Of a DNA stretch of 64,000 nucleotides, positions 53,028 through 62,972 are shown in pieces. The position numbers were made by a program, and so were the translations under genes. The DNA is taken from positions 496,001 through 560,000 of the forward strand of contig NC_018513.1 in NCBI RefSeq assembly GCF_000292915.1, given 5' to 3'. The notes beneath the pieces are model-generated. The model searched no databases. It was not told the origin of the DNA and worked only from the letters and a program-made list of their open reading frames with translations. The stretch is from Burkholderia cepacia GG4 (GTDB lineage: Bacteria; Pseudomonadota; Gammaproteobacteria; Burkholderiales; Burkholderiaceae). Positions within the stretch are counted from its first letter, which is position 1, and each line of letters begins with the position of its first letter.

Positions 53028-54950
53028 GTGTGGACAACCCGCCTCCCCACCCACTCGAAATGCTGTGGATTCGAATGGTGAGTGTGCGCCCGGAGGTCGA
53101 ATCTACGGGGCTTCCCGGCATTCGGCGATGGCCGCGAGCGGACGCATGAACCGGCTCTGACGATGGGCTGGCGGTGAATATCGGCGCAGTATCGGTTGTG
53201 GATATCCCGGCCGCGAAACCACTCGACATGCTGTGCATTTCACCGGTGAGGGTGTCCGCCTGCGGCCGGATGCTCGTCGCAGGGTGTGGACAACCAGGGT
53301 CCGCAACGACGAAAAATGCTGTGCTTTTGAGGGGTGAGCGTCGCCGTCCCAATGCGCGTGAGGCTTGTCTGGTGCGGTTCTCCGGACGTCCAGCGAGATG
53401 CGCAGCGCCGCGCATTCTAACGGCACGCGCGGATCGGTGATAGGTCCGGACGCGTAGTGCGGTGTGGATATCCTGCCGCCGGACCCACTCGAAGCGCAGT
53501 GTATTTCAATGGTGAGCGTCGCCGCCCGATCGAGCGAGGCGCTCGCTTGTGCGCCCGTTCCCGCTCTCCGGCGCGGCTCGAAGGGTCGCGCATTCTAACC
53601 GCACTCGCGCATGCGCGTTTCGTTCGAGTGCGTGGCTCGATGTGGATATGCGGCATCCGAAGCGACTCGACGCGCTGTGTATTTCCATGTTGAGCATGCG
53701 TGGGCGATCGGTCGGCAGCCTGCTTCCGTGCGACTAGCCGGCCCGTAGCGGGATCCGGCGTGCGGCGTGTTCTTCGCGCGAGCACCGGCCAGGTCGTCGA
53801 ATCGAACTGCCGGCTCCAATGTGCTCTCCCGGTCTTTGCGATTCATGTGCAGCGCTGTTCATTCCAGCGGTCGCCGTTGGTGCTCGATCCTGCGGAGCGC
53901 CGCACTTTGTCTGAATATCCGGCCGTCGACCCCGGTCGCAATACTCCCGATTCCGACGCGATGAACGAGTTCGTGCTCGGTGTTGGTACTCGAGCGCGTG
54001 TGGATATCCTGTCGCCCAGACCTGTCGGCGTGCTGTTTAATTCAGCGGCGCGGGAGGGTGCATGCTGCTCGGCTGCGTATGCGTGCATTGCGTTACACGG
54101 TGCTCCGAGCGGCTGATTGTGTCGCTATTCACACCCGAGTCCGCACCTTCGTTCGATAGCATGCCGACGCTCACCGTTGAATTTCACAGTGTTTTGAGTG
54201 GTCGTGGGTCGAGCTATCCACACCCGAATTGGCACCCGCGTTCGATCGCGTGCTGGTGCTCACCGTTGAATTTCACAGCGTTTTGAGTTGTCGTTGGTCG
54301 AGCTATCCACACCCGAATTGGCACCCGCGTTCGATCGCGTGCTGGTGCTCACCGTTGAATTTCACAGCGTTTTGAGTTGTCGTTGGTCGAGCTATCCACA
54401 CCCGATCCGCACGCCCTCGTTCGACCTCGCGGCTGCACTCATCAATCAACTCCACGGCCCCCCGACATCTCGCCGAGCCGGTCATCCACACTGAAACCGG
54501 CATCCGGGCGTCCAGCACGCCGCGATGGAACGCCGACATCCCGCGTCTCTTCCGCGACCGGACAGGCGCATCGGCACGTTGGGCGGGCGGATGGCGGTGT
54601 GGATATCGAGCCACCGAACCGACTCGCAATCCTGTGCAACCGAAAGGTGCGGGCGCGCGCCGTAGCGTCGGGATGCGGATGCGGCCGTGTGGATATCTCT
54701 CGCCGGCATCCACTCGTCGCGCTGTGGAATTCGGCGGTGAGCGTCGGAATCCGGACGAACTGCGGACCGACTTCGGTGTGGACATCCCGGCCCCAGCACC
54801 ACTCGAAACCCTGTGAAATCGCAGGGTGAGCATGCGCATGCGATCCGCCTGACAGCCGCCGCATTGTGGACATCCCGCACCCGCGACCAGTCCGAACGCT
54901 GTGCATGGCATCGGTGAGGACGTTCGACCTCCACCGCCCAAACCCTTGTC
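53028..54950. repeat. Degenerate ~89-bp tandem array, about 21-22 units, with internal inversion
   Basis: Units begin at a DnaA-box-like 9-mer. Clear plus-strand starts are at 53028, 53197, 53285, 53463, 53641, 53999, 54598, 54688, 54777 and 54865; spacing is 88-90 or a multiple, and decayed units fill the gaps (for example near 53374, 53552, 53819, 53910). Minus-strand units start at 54133, 54222, 54311, 54400 and 54490. Conserved blocks in each unit: TGTGGATATC (1-10), CCACTCGA (about 23-30), GCTGTGNATTTC (about 33-44), GGTGAGCG (about 48-55), GATCGAnCG (about 67-75). No frame stays open in phase with the period, and 89 mod 3 is 2, so it is not a protein repeat. Confidence 0.95.
54134..54400 (-). 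repeat. Three inverted 89-bp units, two identical
   Basis: 54223-54311 and 54312-54400 are identical at every one of 89 bases. 54134-54222 is the same unit with about 15 differences. They lie on the opposite strand to the flanking units. The identity shows a recent duplication or ongoing homogenisation in an otherwise decayed array. Confidence 0.95.
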
Positions 54951-55254
54951 ACACGGGCCGCGAGCGTCCGCCGCCGCGCCCGCGGGCCGCCTTCCGTTCA
55001 TTCGCGGCTTTTCCGGACGACCCACGCGCCCACGCCGATGCGCCCTCAACCGTCGCCTGCCACCCTGCGCGAAAACTCTCTCAAATCACGACCAAAACCT
55101 GCGCAGTTTTTCTCACTCCGACGCCGCCCGAGCAAGATGAGAAAAAACTTTCTCGTCTCTCCGCGAAAAAATATAGCTATCCAGCCGCTCCCGGCCGGCG
55201 TCGCCCCGACGCCCCGGCGCGCGGCCCAGAACAGCACAATCAGGAGACATCCCC
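54951..55254 (+). promoter_or_regulatory. Promoter region of the indolepyruvate oxidoreductase gene
   Basis: About 300 bases without a gene. From 55070 it is AT-rich for the genome, with GAGAAA AAAC TTTCTC (55139-55154), a 6-bp inverted repeat, and AAAATATAGCTAT near 55167, a plausible -10 zone. CAGGAG lies 9 bases before the ATG at 55255. Confidence 0.5.
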
Positions 55255-58200
55255 ATGACCGCCCGCCTGCCAGTCGACGGCCCGCCCGCTCTATCCGACT
55301 ACCGTCTGACCGACAACCTGACCGCCACGCGCGGCCGGATCTTCCTGACCGGCACGCAGGCGCTGGTCCGCCTGATGCTGATGCAGCGCGCGTCCGACAC
55401 CGCGCAGGGACTCAACACGGCCGGCTTCGTCAGCGGCTATCGCGGCTCGCCGCTCGGGATGGTCGACCAGCAACTGTGGAAGGCGAAGAAACTGCTCGAC
55501 GGCAGCGGCGTGCGCTTCCTTCCGGCCATCAACGAGGAACTCGGCGGCACCGCGGTGCTCGGCACGCAGCGCGTCGAGGCCGACCCGGAGCGCACCGTCG
55601 ATGGCGTGTACGCGATGTGGTACGGCAAGGGCCCCGGCGTCGACCGCGCCGGCGACGCGCTGAAGCACGGTAATGCCTATGGTTCGTCGCCGCACGGCGG
55701 CGTGCTGGTGGTCGCGGGCGACGACCACGGCTGCGTGTCGTCGTCGATGCCGCACCAGAGCGACTTCGCGATGATCGCGTGGCACATGCCGGTCGTGAAT
55801 CCGTCGAACATCGCCGACATGCTCGAGTTCGGCCTGTACGGCTGGGCGCTGTCGCGCTACTCCGGCGCATGGGTCGGCTTCAAGGCGATCTCGGAAACGG
55901 TCGAGTCGGGCTCGACCGTCGATCTCGATGCGCTGCAGACGCAATGGCCGGCGCCGCCGGGCTTCACGCCGCCGGCGGGCGGCCTGCACAACCGGTGGCC
56001 CGATCTGCCGAGCCTCACGATCGAGGCGCGCCTCGCCGCGAAGCTCGACGCGGTGCGCCATTTCGCGCGCAGCAACAGCATCGACAAATGGATCGCGCCG
56101 AGCGCGCAGGCGAACGTCGGCATCGTCACCTGCGGCAAGGCGCACCTCGACCTGATGGAAGCGCTGCGCCGTCTCGACCTGACGGTCGCCGATCTCGACG
56201 CGGCCGGCGTGCGGATCTACAAGGTCGGCCTGTCGTATCCGCTCGAGATGACGCGCATCGAGACCTTCGTCGACGGGCTCGCCGAAGTGCTCGTGATCGA
56301 GGAGAAGGGGCCGGTCATCGAGCAGCAGATCAAGGACTACCTGTACAACCGCACGGACGGCGCGCGCCCGCGCGTACTCGGCAAGCACGATGCGCAGGGC
56401 GCAAGCCTGCTGTCCGAGCTCGGCGAGCTGCGGCCGTCGCGGATCCTGCCGGTGTTCGCCGCGTGGCTCGCGCGGCACAAGCCGGCGCTGGATCGCCGCG
56501 AACGCGTCGTCGATCTCGTCGCGCCGCAGATCCTCTCGAACGAGGCGGACGCGGTGAAGCGCACGCCGTACTTCTGCTCGGGCTGCCCGCACAACACGTC
56601 GACCAAGGTGCCGGAAGGCTCGATCGCGCAGGCCGGGATCGGCTGCCACTTCATGGCGTCGTGGATGGAGCGCGACACCACGGGCTTGATCCAGATGGGC
56701 GGGGAGGGCGTCGACTGGGCCGCGCACGCGATGTTCACCAACACGAAGCACGTGTTCCAGAACCTCGGCGACGGCACCTACTTCCACTCGGGCATTCTCG
56801 CGATCCGCCAGGCGGTCGCCGCGAAGACGAACATCACGTACAAGATCCTCTACAACGACGCGGTCGCGATGACGGGCGGCCAGCCGGTCGACGGCAGCAT
56901 CTCGGTGCCGCAGATCGCGCGGCAGGTCGAGGCGGAAGGCGTGTCGCGCTTCGTCGTGGTGTCCGACGAACCGGAGAAGTACGACGGCCATCACGGGCAG
57001 TTCCCGCCGGGCACGACGTTCCATCACCGCAGCGAACTCGACACGGTGCAGCGCGAGCTGCGCGAGACGCCGGGCGTCACCGTGCTGATCTACGACCAGA
57101 CCTGCGCGGCCGAGAAGCGTCGGCGCCGCAAGAAGGGCGAATTCCCCGACCCGGACAAGCGCCTGTTCATCAACGACGCGGTGTGCGAAGGCTGCGGCGA
57201 CTGCGGCGTGCAGTCGAACTGCCTGTCGGTCGAGCCGCTCGAGACGCCGCTCGGCCGCAAGCGCCGCATCGACCAGTCGTCGTGCAACAAGGACTACTCG
57301 TGCGTGAACGGCTTTTGCCCGAGCTTCGTGACGGTCGAAGGCGCGGCGCTGAAGAAGGCCGCGGGCGCGGCGTTCGACGAGGCGGCGCTAGCCGTGCGCG
57401 TCGACGCGTTGCCGGTGCCCGCGACGCATCTCGACGCGGCGCCGTACGACATGCTCGTGACGGGCGTCGGCGGCACGGGTGTTGTGACGGTCGGCGCGCT
57501 GATCAGCATGGCCGCGCACCTCGAAGGCAAGAGCGCTTCGGTGCTCGACTTCATGGGCTTCGCGCAGAAGGGCGGTTCGGTGCTGTCGTTCGTGCGGATT
57601 GCGTCGAGCGACCAATGGTTGAACCAGGTGCGCATCGACACGCAGCAGGCGGACGTGCTGCTCGCGTGCGACATGGTGGTCGGCGCGAGTGCCGAGGCAC
57701 TGCAGACGGTGCGTCACGAGCGTTCGCGGATCGTGGTCAACACGCACCGGATTCCGAACGCGTCGTTCGTGCAGAACCCCGACGCGAACCTGCACGCGGA
57801 TGCGCTGCTCGAAAAGATGCACCATGCGGCGGGTGACGGCTACCTGTCGAGCTGCGACGCGCAGGCGCTCGCCGCGAAATTCCTCGGCGACTCGATCGGC
57901 GCGAACATCCTGATGCTCGGCTACGCGTGGCAGCTCGGCCTCGTGCCGGTGTCGCTCGCCGCGATGATGCGCGCGATCGAGCTGAACAACGTCGCGGTGC
58001 CGATGAACAAGCTCGCATTCGCGATCGGCCGGATGGCGGCCGGCGACGCGGTGGGTCTCGAGGCATTGTGGAATGCGCGTCACAAGGTGGTCGCGGAGGT
58101 CGCACCGGCGACGCTCGCCGAGCTGATCGCCGATCGTGAAGCGCGCCTCGACGCATACGGCGGCGCGCATTACGTCGAGCGCTACCGCGCACTGGTGAAC

Positions 58201-58827
58201 GCGGCGCGTGCGAAGGGCGACGATGCGCTGACGCGCGCGGTCGCGACGACGTTCTATCGGCTGCTCGCGGTGAAGGACGAATACGAGGTCGCGCGGCTGT
58301 ACGCGGACGGCACGTTCCGCACGGCGCTCGAAGCGCAGTTCGAAGGCGTGCCGGGGCAGGACTATCGCGTGAAGTTCAACCTTGCGCCGCCGACGGTCGC
58401 GAAGGCCGGCAGCGACGGCAGCGCGCCGAAGAAGCGCGTGTTCGGCCAGTGGATGTGGCCGGTGCTCGGCACGCTCGCGCGCGTGCGCAGCCTGCGCGGC
58501 ACGTGGCTCGATCCGTTCGGCCGCACCGCCGAGCGCAGGATGGAACGCGCGCTCGCGGACGACTACGAGACGACGCTCACGCGCGCGCTCGCCGCGACGA
58601 CGGCCGGCAATGCGGCGCAGGTCGCGCAGCTGGCGGATCTTCACGCCCGCGTGCGCGGCTTCGGTCACGTGAAGGTGCGCAACCTCGCCGGCGTGAAGCG
58701 CGCCGAGCGCGAGCTCGCGCTGCAGCTCGGCATCGATGCGGCGACGAGTGCGGCCGTGCAGCACGCGCTCGACGAGATGAAGGGCGCGGGGATGCTGAAG
58801 GGGATTCCGGTCGTCGTCGCGAAGTAA
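55255..58827 (+). CDS. Indolepyruvate ferredoxin oxidoreductase, fused alpha-beta (IorAB) form
   Basis: 1190 residues. Order of domains: an N-terminal pyruvate-oxidoreductase domain with GFVSGYRGSPLGMVDQQLW near 58-76; a TPP domain with SGCPHNTSTKVPEGSIAQAG and MGGEGVDWAAHA; a Cys-rich segment (CEGCGDCGVQSNC, then SSCNKDYSCVNGFCP) for iron-sulfur clusters; the gamma-type domain MLVTGVGGTGVVTVGALI near 730; and a C-terminal DUF6537-type region. It decarboxylates arylpyruvates (indolepyruvate, phenylpyruvate) to acyl-CoA with ferredoxin, in aromatic amino-acid breakdown. It is a single large transcript ending in a strong terminator. Confidence 0.95.
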   Translation: MTARLPVDGPPALSDYRLTDNLTATRGRIFLTGTQALVRLMLMQRASDTAQGLNTAGFVSGYRGSPLGMVDQQLWKAKKLLDGSGVRFLPAINEELGGTAVLGTQRVEADPERTVDGVYAMWYGKGPGVDRAGDALKHGNAYGSSPHGGVLVVAGDDHGCVSSSMPHQSDFAMIAWHMPVVNPSNIADMLEFGLYGWALSRYSGAWVGFKAISETVESGSTVDLDALQTQWPAPPGFTPPAGGLHNRWPDLPSLTIEARLAAKLDAVRHFARSNSIDKWIAPSAQANVGIVTCGKAHLDLMEALRRLDLTVADLDAAGVRIYKVGLSYPLEMTRIETFVDGLAEVLVIEEKGPVIEQQIKDYLYNRTDGARPRVLGKHDAQGASLLSELGELRPSRILPVFAAWLARHKPALDRRERVVDLVAPQILSNEADAVKRTPYFCSGCPHNTSTKVPEGSIAQAGIGCHFMASWMERDTTGLIQMGGEGVDWAAHAMFTNTKHVFQNLGDGTYFHSGILAIRQAVAAKTNITYKILYNDAVAMTGGQPVDGSISVPQIARQVEAEGVSRFVVVSDEPEKYDGHHGQFPPGTTFHHRSELDTVQRELRETPGVTVLIYDQTCAAEKRRRRKKGEFPDPDKRLFINDAVCEGCGDCGVQSNCLSVEPLETPLGRKRRIDQSSCNKDYSCVNGFCPSFVTVEGAALKKAAGAAFDEAALAVRVDALPVPATHLDAAPYDMLVTGVGGTGVVTVGALISMAAHLEGKSASVLDFMGFAQKGGSVLSFVRIASSDQWLNQVRIDTQQADVLLACDMVVGASAEALQTVRHERSRIVVNTHRIPNASFVQNPDANLHADALLEKMHHAAGDGYLSSCDAQALAAKFLGDSIGANILMLGYAWQLGLVPVSLAAMMRAIELNNVAVPMNKLAFAIGRMAAGDAVGLEALWNARHKVVAEVAPATLAELIADREARLDAYGGAHYVERYRALVNAARAKGDDALTRAVATTFYRLLAVKDEYEVARLYADGTFRTALEAQFEGVPGQDYRVKFNLAPPTVAKAGSDGSAPKKRVFGQWMWPVLGTLARVRSLRGTWLDPFGRTAERRMERALADDYETTLTRALAATTAGNAAQVAQLADLHARVRGFGHVKVRNLAGVKRAERELALQLGIDAATSAAVQHALDEMKGAGMLKGIPVVVAK

Positions 58828-58847
58828 CGCGAACGCGCGCGGATATG

Positions 58848-58880
58848 AAAACGGCGACGCCCGCGCGTCGCCGTTTTTTT
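58848..58880 (+). terminator. Rho-independent terminator of the indolepyruvate oxidoreductase gene
   Basis: AAAACGGCGACGC pairs with its complement across a CCGC loop and ends in seven T residues, 21 bases after the stop. The A-run on the left also serves the convergent antiporter gene. Confidence 0.92.
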
Positions 58881-58924
58881 CATGGACGGCGGTGCCAGCG
58901 CACCGCGCGCCGTGCGCCGTGCAG

Positions 58925-60592
58925 TCAGATGATGCCTTTCTTGCGCGTCGACAGTGCCGTTTCCGACAGGTCGATCTCGCGGATCAGCTTGGTCAGCGTC
59001 TCGTCCGAGATCTTGCTCTCGCTGCGCAGCCGGTACAGCACCGATCGCTCCGCGCGCACGGCCGCGATCCGCATCTGCAGCTCCATCGTCTCGGTCTGCT
59101 TCGCTTCCGCGCGCGGCGTCGGGCCGTCCTCGGCGAGTGCGGCGAGGCGGCGGCGGTACTGGTCCATCACGCGCGCGGAGATGTCGGCGCAGCGCGCGGC
59201 GCCCGATTCGTCGAGATTGGTCGAGATCGCATCGTGCGACGAGTCGATCGCACGGATCGCGGCCTGCGCGGCGGCCGCGCGCGCGGTGCGTTCCTCGTCG
59301 GCCAGCGGGTTGCGCGTCGAGCGCACGCCGCGCAGCAGCAGCGGCAGGCCGATCACCGCGACGATCAGCGAGCCGAGAATCACGGCCGACGCGACGAAGA
59401 TCGCGGTGTCGCGTCCGGGCAGCGGCGCACCGTCGGACAGCGCGACGGGGATCGACAGCACGCCCGCGAGCGTGACCGCGCCGCGCACGCCGCCGACCGT
59501 CATTACTGCGATCGTGCGCACGCCGGCCATCGTGCCCGCGAGGCCCTGGCGCGCGGCACGGCGGCTCGCGATCCAGCGCAGCAGCCAGACCCACAGGAAG
59601 CGGATCGCATACAGCGCGACCATCATCGCGCACACGTTGAAGATCATCCGGCCGACGAGCACGTCGCTCGTGTGGTGCGCGTCGACCAGCGCGCGGCCGA
59701 TGATGTGCGGCAGCTGCAGCCCGAGCATGATGAACACCATGCCGTTGAACACGAACTCGATCATCGCCCAGGTGCTTTCGGCACGCACGCGCGACGCGAC
59801 CGTGCTTTTGCGCGAGAAGCTCGTGTAGTTCATCATCATCCCGGCCGACACGGCCGCGAGCACGCCCGACAGGTCGAGGTGCTCGGCGAACAGATACGCG
59901 GCGAAGGGCACGAGCAGCGTCATCACGATGCCGGGGGCCGGATCGCCTTCCTGCTCGGCGTTCAGGAAGCGCGTCGACAGCGCGCTGAACACCCACGACA
60001 CGATCGCGCCCGTCGCGAGCCCGCCGGCGGCGACGATCACGAACGTGACCGACGCTTCGCGCAGCGAGAACATGCCGGTGAGCGCGGCCGCGACCGCGAA
60101 CTTCAGCGCGACGAGGCCCGACGCGTCGTTCATCAGCGCCTCGCCTTCGAGGATGTGCATCAGTTGCGGCGGAATGCGCCCCTTGCCGGCGATGCCCGAC
60201 AGCGCGACCGCGTCGGTCGGCGACAGCACGGCCGCGAGGGCGAACGCGATCGGCAGCGGCAACTCGGGTATCAGCCAGTGCGCGAAGTAGCCCACCGCGA
60301 GTACCGTCATGAATACGAGCCCGAACGCGAGCATCAGGATCGCGCGGCGCTGCAGGTACAGCTCGCGTTTCGGAATCCGCCAGCCGTCCGCGAACAGCAG
60401 CGGCGGAATGAACAGCAGCATGAAGATTTCGGGATCGAACGTGACGTGCAGGTTCAGCTTCGGCCACGCGAGGATCGCACCGAACGCGATCTGCATCAGC
60501 GGCAGCGGAAGCCGCAACGGCAGCACGCGCGTGACCGCGCCGGACAGCGCGACGGTGAGCAGCAGGATCAGGACTGTGAAGACGATTTCCAT
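58925..60592 (-). CDS. CPA1-family Na+/H+ antiporter
   Basis: 555 residues from 60592 (MEIVFTVLILLLTVALSGAV); codons further upstream are not family-like. About twelve membrane helices: PLLFADGWRIPKRELYLQRR in the second block, ALAAVLSPTDAVALSGIAGK with the TDA motif near 105-125, and LEGEALMNDASGLVALKFAV with the paired acidic residues ND near 138-148, both essential in the CPA1 family. A cytoplasmic C-terminal tail of about 150 residues with coiled-coil character follows. It exchanges Na+ or K+ for H+ across the inner membrane. Confidence 0.94.
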   Translation of the reverse strand: MEIVFTVLILLLTVALSGAVTRVLPLRLPLPLMQIAFGAILAWPKLNLHVTFDPEIFMLLFIPPLLFADGWRIPKRELYLQRRAILMLAFGLVFMTVLAVGYFAHWLIPELPLPIAFALAAVLSPTDAVALSGIAGKGRIPPQLMHILEGEALMNDASGLVALKFAVAAALTGMFSLREASVTFVIVAAGGLATGAIVSWVFSALSTRFLNAEQEGDPAPGIVMTLLVPFAAYLFAEHLDLSGVLAAVSAGMMMNYTSFSRKSTVASRVRAESTWAMIEFVFNGMVFIMLGLQLPHIIGRALVDAHHTSDVLVGRMIFNVCAMMVALYAIRFLWVWLLRWIASRRAARQGLAGTMAGVRTIAVMTVGGVRGAVTLAGVLSIPVALSDGAPLPGRDTAIFVASAVILGSLIVAVIGLPLLLRGVRSTRNPLADEERTARAAAAQAAIRAIDSSHDAISTNLDESGAARCADISARVMDQYRRRLAALAEDGPTPRAEAKQTETMELQMRIAAVRAERSVLYRLRSESKISDETLTKLIREIDLSETALSTRKKGII

Positions 60593-60883
60593 CGATACGG
60601 CAATTGTGGAGAATGAAACGACCGTACGGAGTTTAGCGTGACGGCGTGACGGGTGCGCTCGCGTGCCCCGGTGCGCATGCACGCAAACGGTGCAGCCGGC
60701 CTGCGCCACGGTGGTGCGACGCCCCCGAACGCAGGCGCGGCGGCCGTGTTAAGCCCTTGCACGGAGCTTGCTTGATGCTTGCGTACCGTCCGGCACCGGC
60801 CGGACAACCGAGGATTCGACCATGACATTGCGCGCGCCGTCCCGTTCGCCAGCCGCGTTCGACCGCATCATCAGGAGGAAGCC

Positions 60884-62170
60884 ATGACGATCGTGCAACA
60901 GGAGCGTCCGGCTACCGCATCGCCGTATCGTTTCCAGCGGGAGATGAGTTCCGGCCTCGAACGCCTGGCGACCCAGCATCGCGACCTGACGCTCACGACC
61001 GTGTTCCAGCCGATATTCAGCCTGTCGCACCAGCGCGCGGTGGGCTACGAGGCGCTGTTGCGCGCGCATGACGCGCTCGACCGCGCCGTGTCGCCGCTCG
61101 ACGTGTTCGGCGAGGCCGCGCGCCAGGGCGAGCTGCTGCAGCTCGACCGGCTCGCGCAGGCGCTGCATCTCGAGAACTTCGCGTTGCTCGGCGCCGAGCG
61201 CGAGTGGCTGTTCCTCAACGTGCATCCGGGCGTGCTTACCGATCCGTTCCAGGCCGCCGCGCTGCTCGCGAACCTGAAGCGGCTCGGCATGCCGCCGCGC
61301 CGCGTCGTGCTCGAAGTGCTCGAACAGCGCGCGGAAGACGTCGAGCGGCTCGCCGACGCCGTGCGCGAATTCCGTGCGCAGGGCTTCCTGATCGCACTCG
61401 ACGATTTCGGCGCCGGTCATTCGAACCTCGAGCGGATCTGGCAGCTGAACCCCGACATCGTGAAGCTCGACCGGATCATGCTGTCCCACGCGGCGCACCG
61501 TACCGGGCTCACCGCGATCCTGCACGGGCTCGTCACGCTGCTGCACGAGGCCGGCAAGCTCGTGCTCGTCGAAGGGATCGAGACCGAACACGACGCGCAG
61601 ATCGCGCTCTCGTGCGAGGCCGATTTCGTGCAGGGCTATTACTTCGGCCGCCCGGCGCCCGGCTTGCCCGACAGCGCAGCGGCGACCGGCTGCATCGGCG
61701 AGCTGACCGAGCGCTTTCGTCAGCAGACCGAAGCGCGCGAGCGGCGCGACGCGCAGCGGCTCGCGCCGTACCTGCGCGCGTTCGAGCGCGCGGCCGAGCG
61801 GGTGGCGGCCGGCGAGCCGCTCGACGAGGTGTGCTGGAACTTCCTCGCGCTCGACGATGCGGCGCGCTGCTTCCTGCTCGACGCACGGGGCCGCCAGGCG
61901 GGCCGCAACGTCGTGCTGCGCGCGGACCGCGCGCTGGCCGAGGCGCGCTTCTCGCCGCTGGCGGATGCGCAGGGGGCGAACTGGCTGCGCCGGCCGTATT
62001 TCCGTACGGCGATCGCCGAGCCCGGACGCGTGCAGGTGACGCGCCCGTACCTGTCGATCAACGAGGCGCAGCCGTGCGTGACGCTGTCGATGGCGGTGCG
62101 CATCGGCGATGCGCAGCACGTGCTGTGCGGCGATATCGACTGGCGCGACGAAGCGGCCGACGGCGCATAG
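60884..62170 (+). CDS. EAL-domain cyclic-di-GMP phosphodiesterase, YkuI-like
   Basis: 428 residues. Start at 60884 has AGGAGGAA upstream. The EAL domain (about 30-270) has every catalytic motif: VGYEALLRA, LNVHPG, LEVLEQ, ALDDFGAGHSN, VKLDRIM, VEGIET, GYYFGRP. The C-terminal part (about 300-420) resembles the PAS-like domain of YkuI (FLLDARGRQAGRNVVLRADR, YLSINEAQPCVTLSMAVRIG), which senses a ligand. It should hydrolyse c-di-GMP and is not in an operon with other genes here. Confidence 0.93.
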   Translation: MTIVQQERPATASPYRFQREMSSGLERLATQHRDLTLTTVFQPIFSLSHQRAVGYEALLRAHDALDRAVSPLDVFGEAARQGELLQLDRLAQALHLENFALLGAEREWLFLNVHPGVLTDPFQAAALLANLKRLGMPPRRVVLEVLEQRAEDVERLADAVREFRAQGFLIALDDFGAGHSNLERIWQLNPDIVKLDRIMLSHAAHRTGLTAILHGLVTLLHEAGKLVLVEGIETEHDAQIALSCEADFVQGYYFGRPAPGLPDSAAATGCIGELTERFRQQTEARERRDAQRLAPYLRAFERAAERVAAGEPLDEVCWNFLALDDAARCFLLDARGRQAGRNVVLRADRALAEARFSPLADAQGANWLRRPYFRTAIAEPGRVQVTRPYLSINEAQPCVTLSMAVRIGDAQHVLCGDIDWRDEAADGA

Positions 62171-62246
62171 CGCCGGCGTCGCGCTGGTGCGGTTCACGCC
62201 GCTCGGCTAGGATGCGCGAATTATCCTGACGATTCGCGAGCCGCCG

Positions 62247-62972
62247 ATGAACCGACCCGCCGCTTCCTCCGTCCTCCTCGAAGTGATCGCCACGACCGTC
62301 GGCGATGCGAAGGCCGCCGCCCGCGCGGGTGCCAATCGCCTCGAACTCGTGACCGCGATCACCGAAGGCGGGCTCACGCCGAGTGTCGGCCTGATCGAGG
62401 CCGTCGTGGCTGCCGTGCCGATTCCGGTGAACGTGATCGTGCGCCCGCACAGCCGCTCGTTCGTCTACGACGCCGACGACCTGCGCGTGATCGAACGCGA
62501 CGTGCGCGCGGCCGTCGCGGCCGGCGCGAACGGCGTCGTGTTCGGCGCGCTCGATGCGCGCGGCGATCTCGATCTCGACGCGCTCGCCCGCATCGCGGCC
62601 GCCGCGGACGGCCGTGCGCTCACGTTCCACCGCGCGTTCGACGTCGCGCGCGATCTCAACGCCGCGTTCGACGCACTGCTGCGCGTGCCGGCCGTCACGT
62701 CCGTGCTGACGTCGGGCGGCCATCCGTCGGTACTCGACGCAGTCGCGACGATCACGCGGATGGTGCGGCAGGCGGCCGGCTCGACCTGCACGGTGCTGGC
62801 CGGCTCGGGGCTCACGGTCGATGCGGTCGGTGATTTCGTCCGCGCCACCGGCGTGCGCGCGGTGCATTTCGGCTCGGGCGTGCGGCCGCGCGGCGCGGTG
62901 CTGGCCCCCGTCGACGAACAGCAGGTCGAGCGCGTGCGCGCGGCGCTCGACGGCGCGGCGGCGCACGTGTGA
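62247..62972 (+). CDS. cutC: CutC family protein
   Basis: 241 residues. VLLEVIATTVGDAKAAARAG, ANRLELVTAITEGGLTPSVG, VNVIVRPHSRSFVYDADDL, FGALDARGDLDLDAL, ALTFHRAFDVARD, and VLTSGGHPSVLDAVATI cover the whole CutC TIM barrel. CutC was named for copper tolerance in E. coli, but a direct copper role is doubted. It is followed at once by a small frame that overlaps its stop. Confidence 0.95.
   Translation: MNRPAASSVLLEVIATTVGDAKAAARAGANRLELVTAITEGGLTPSVGLIEAVVAAVPIPVNVIVRPHSRSFVYDADDLRVIERDVRAAVAAGANGVVFGALDARGDLDLDALARIAAAADGRALTFHRAFDVARDLNAAFDALLRVPAVTSVLTSGGHPSVLDAVATITRMVRQAAGSTCTVLAGSGLTVDAVGDFVRATGVRAVHFGSGVRPRGAVLAPVDEQQVERVRAALDGAAAHV

Noticed and set aside
52627..54000. Open frames in the repeat array that show repeated words such as HSISSGWGGGLST
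   Set aside because: The words are translations of the 89-bp unit in changing frames; the period is not a multiple of 3, ribosome sites are absent and stops interrupt them.
53028..54950. CRISPR array
   Set aside because: Units are 89 bp and decayed throughout, without short identical repeats and unique spacers, and no cas genes are in the window.
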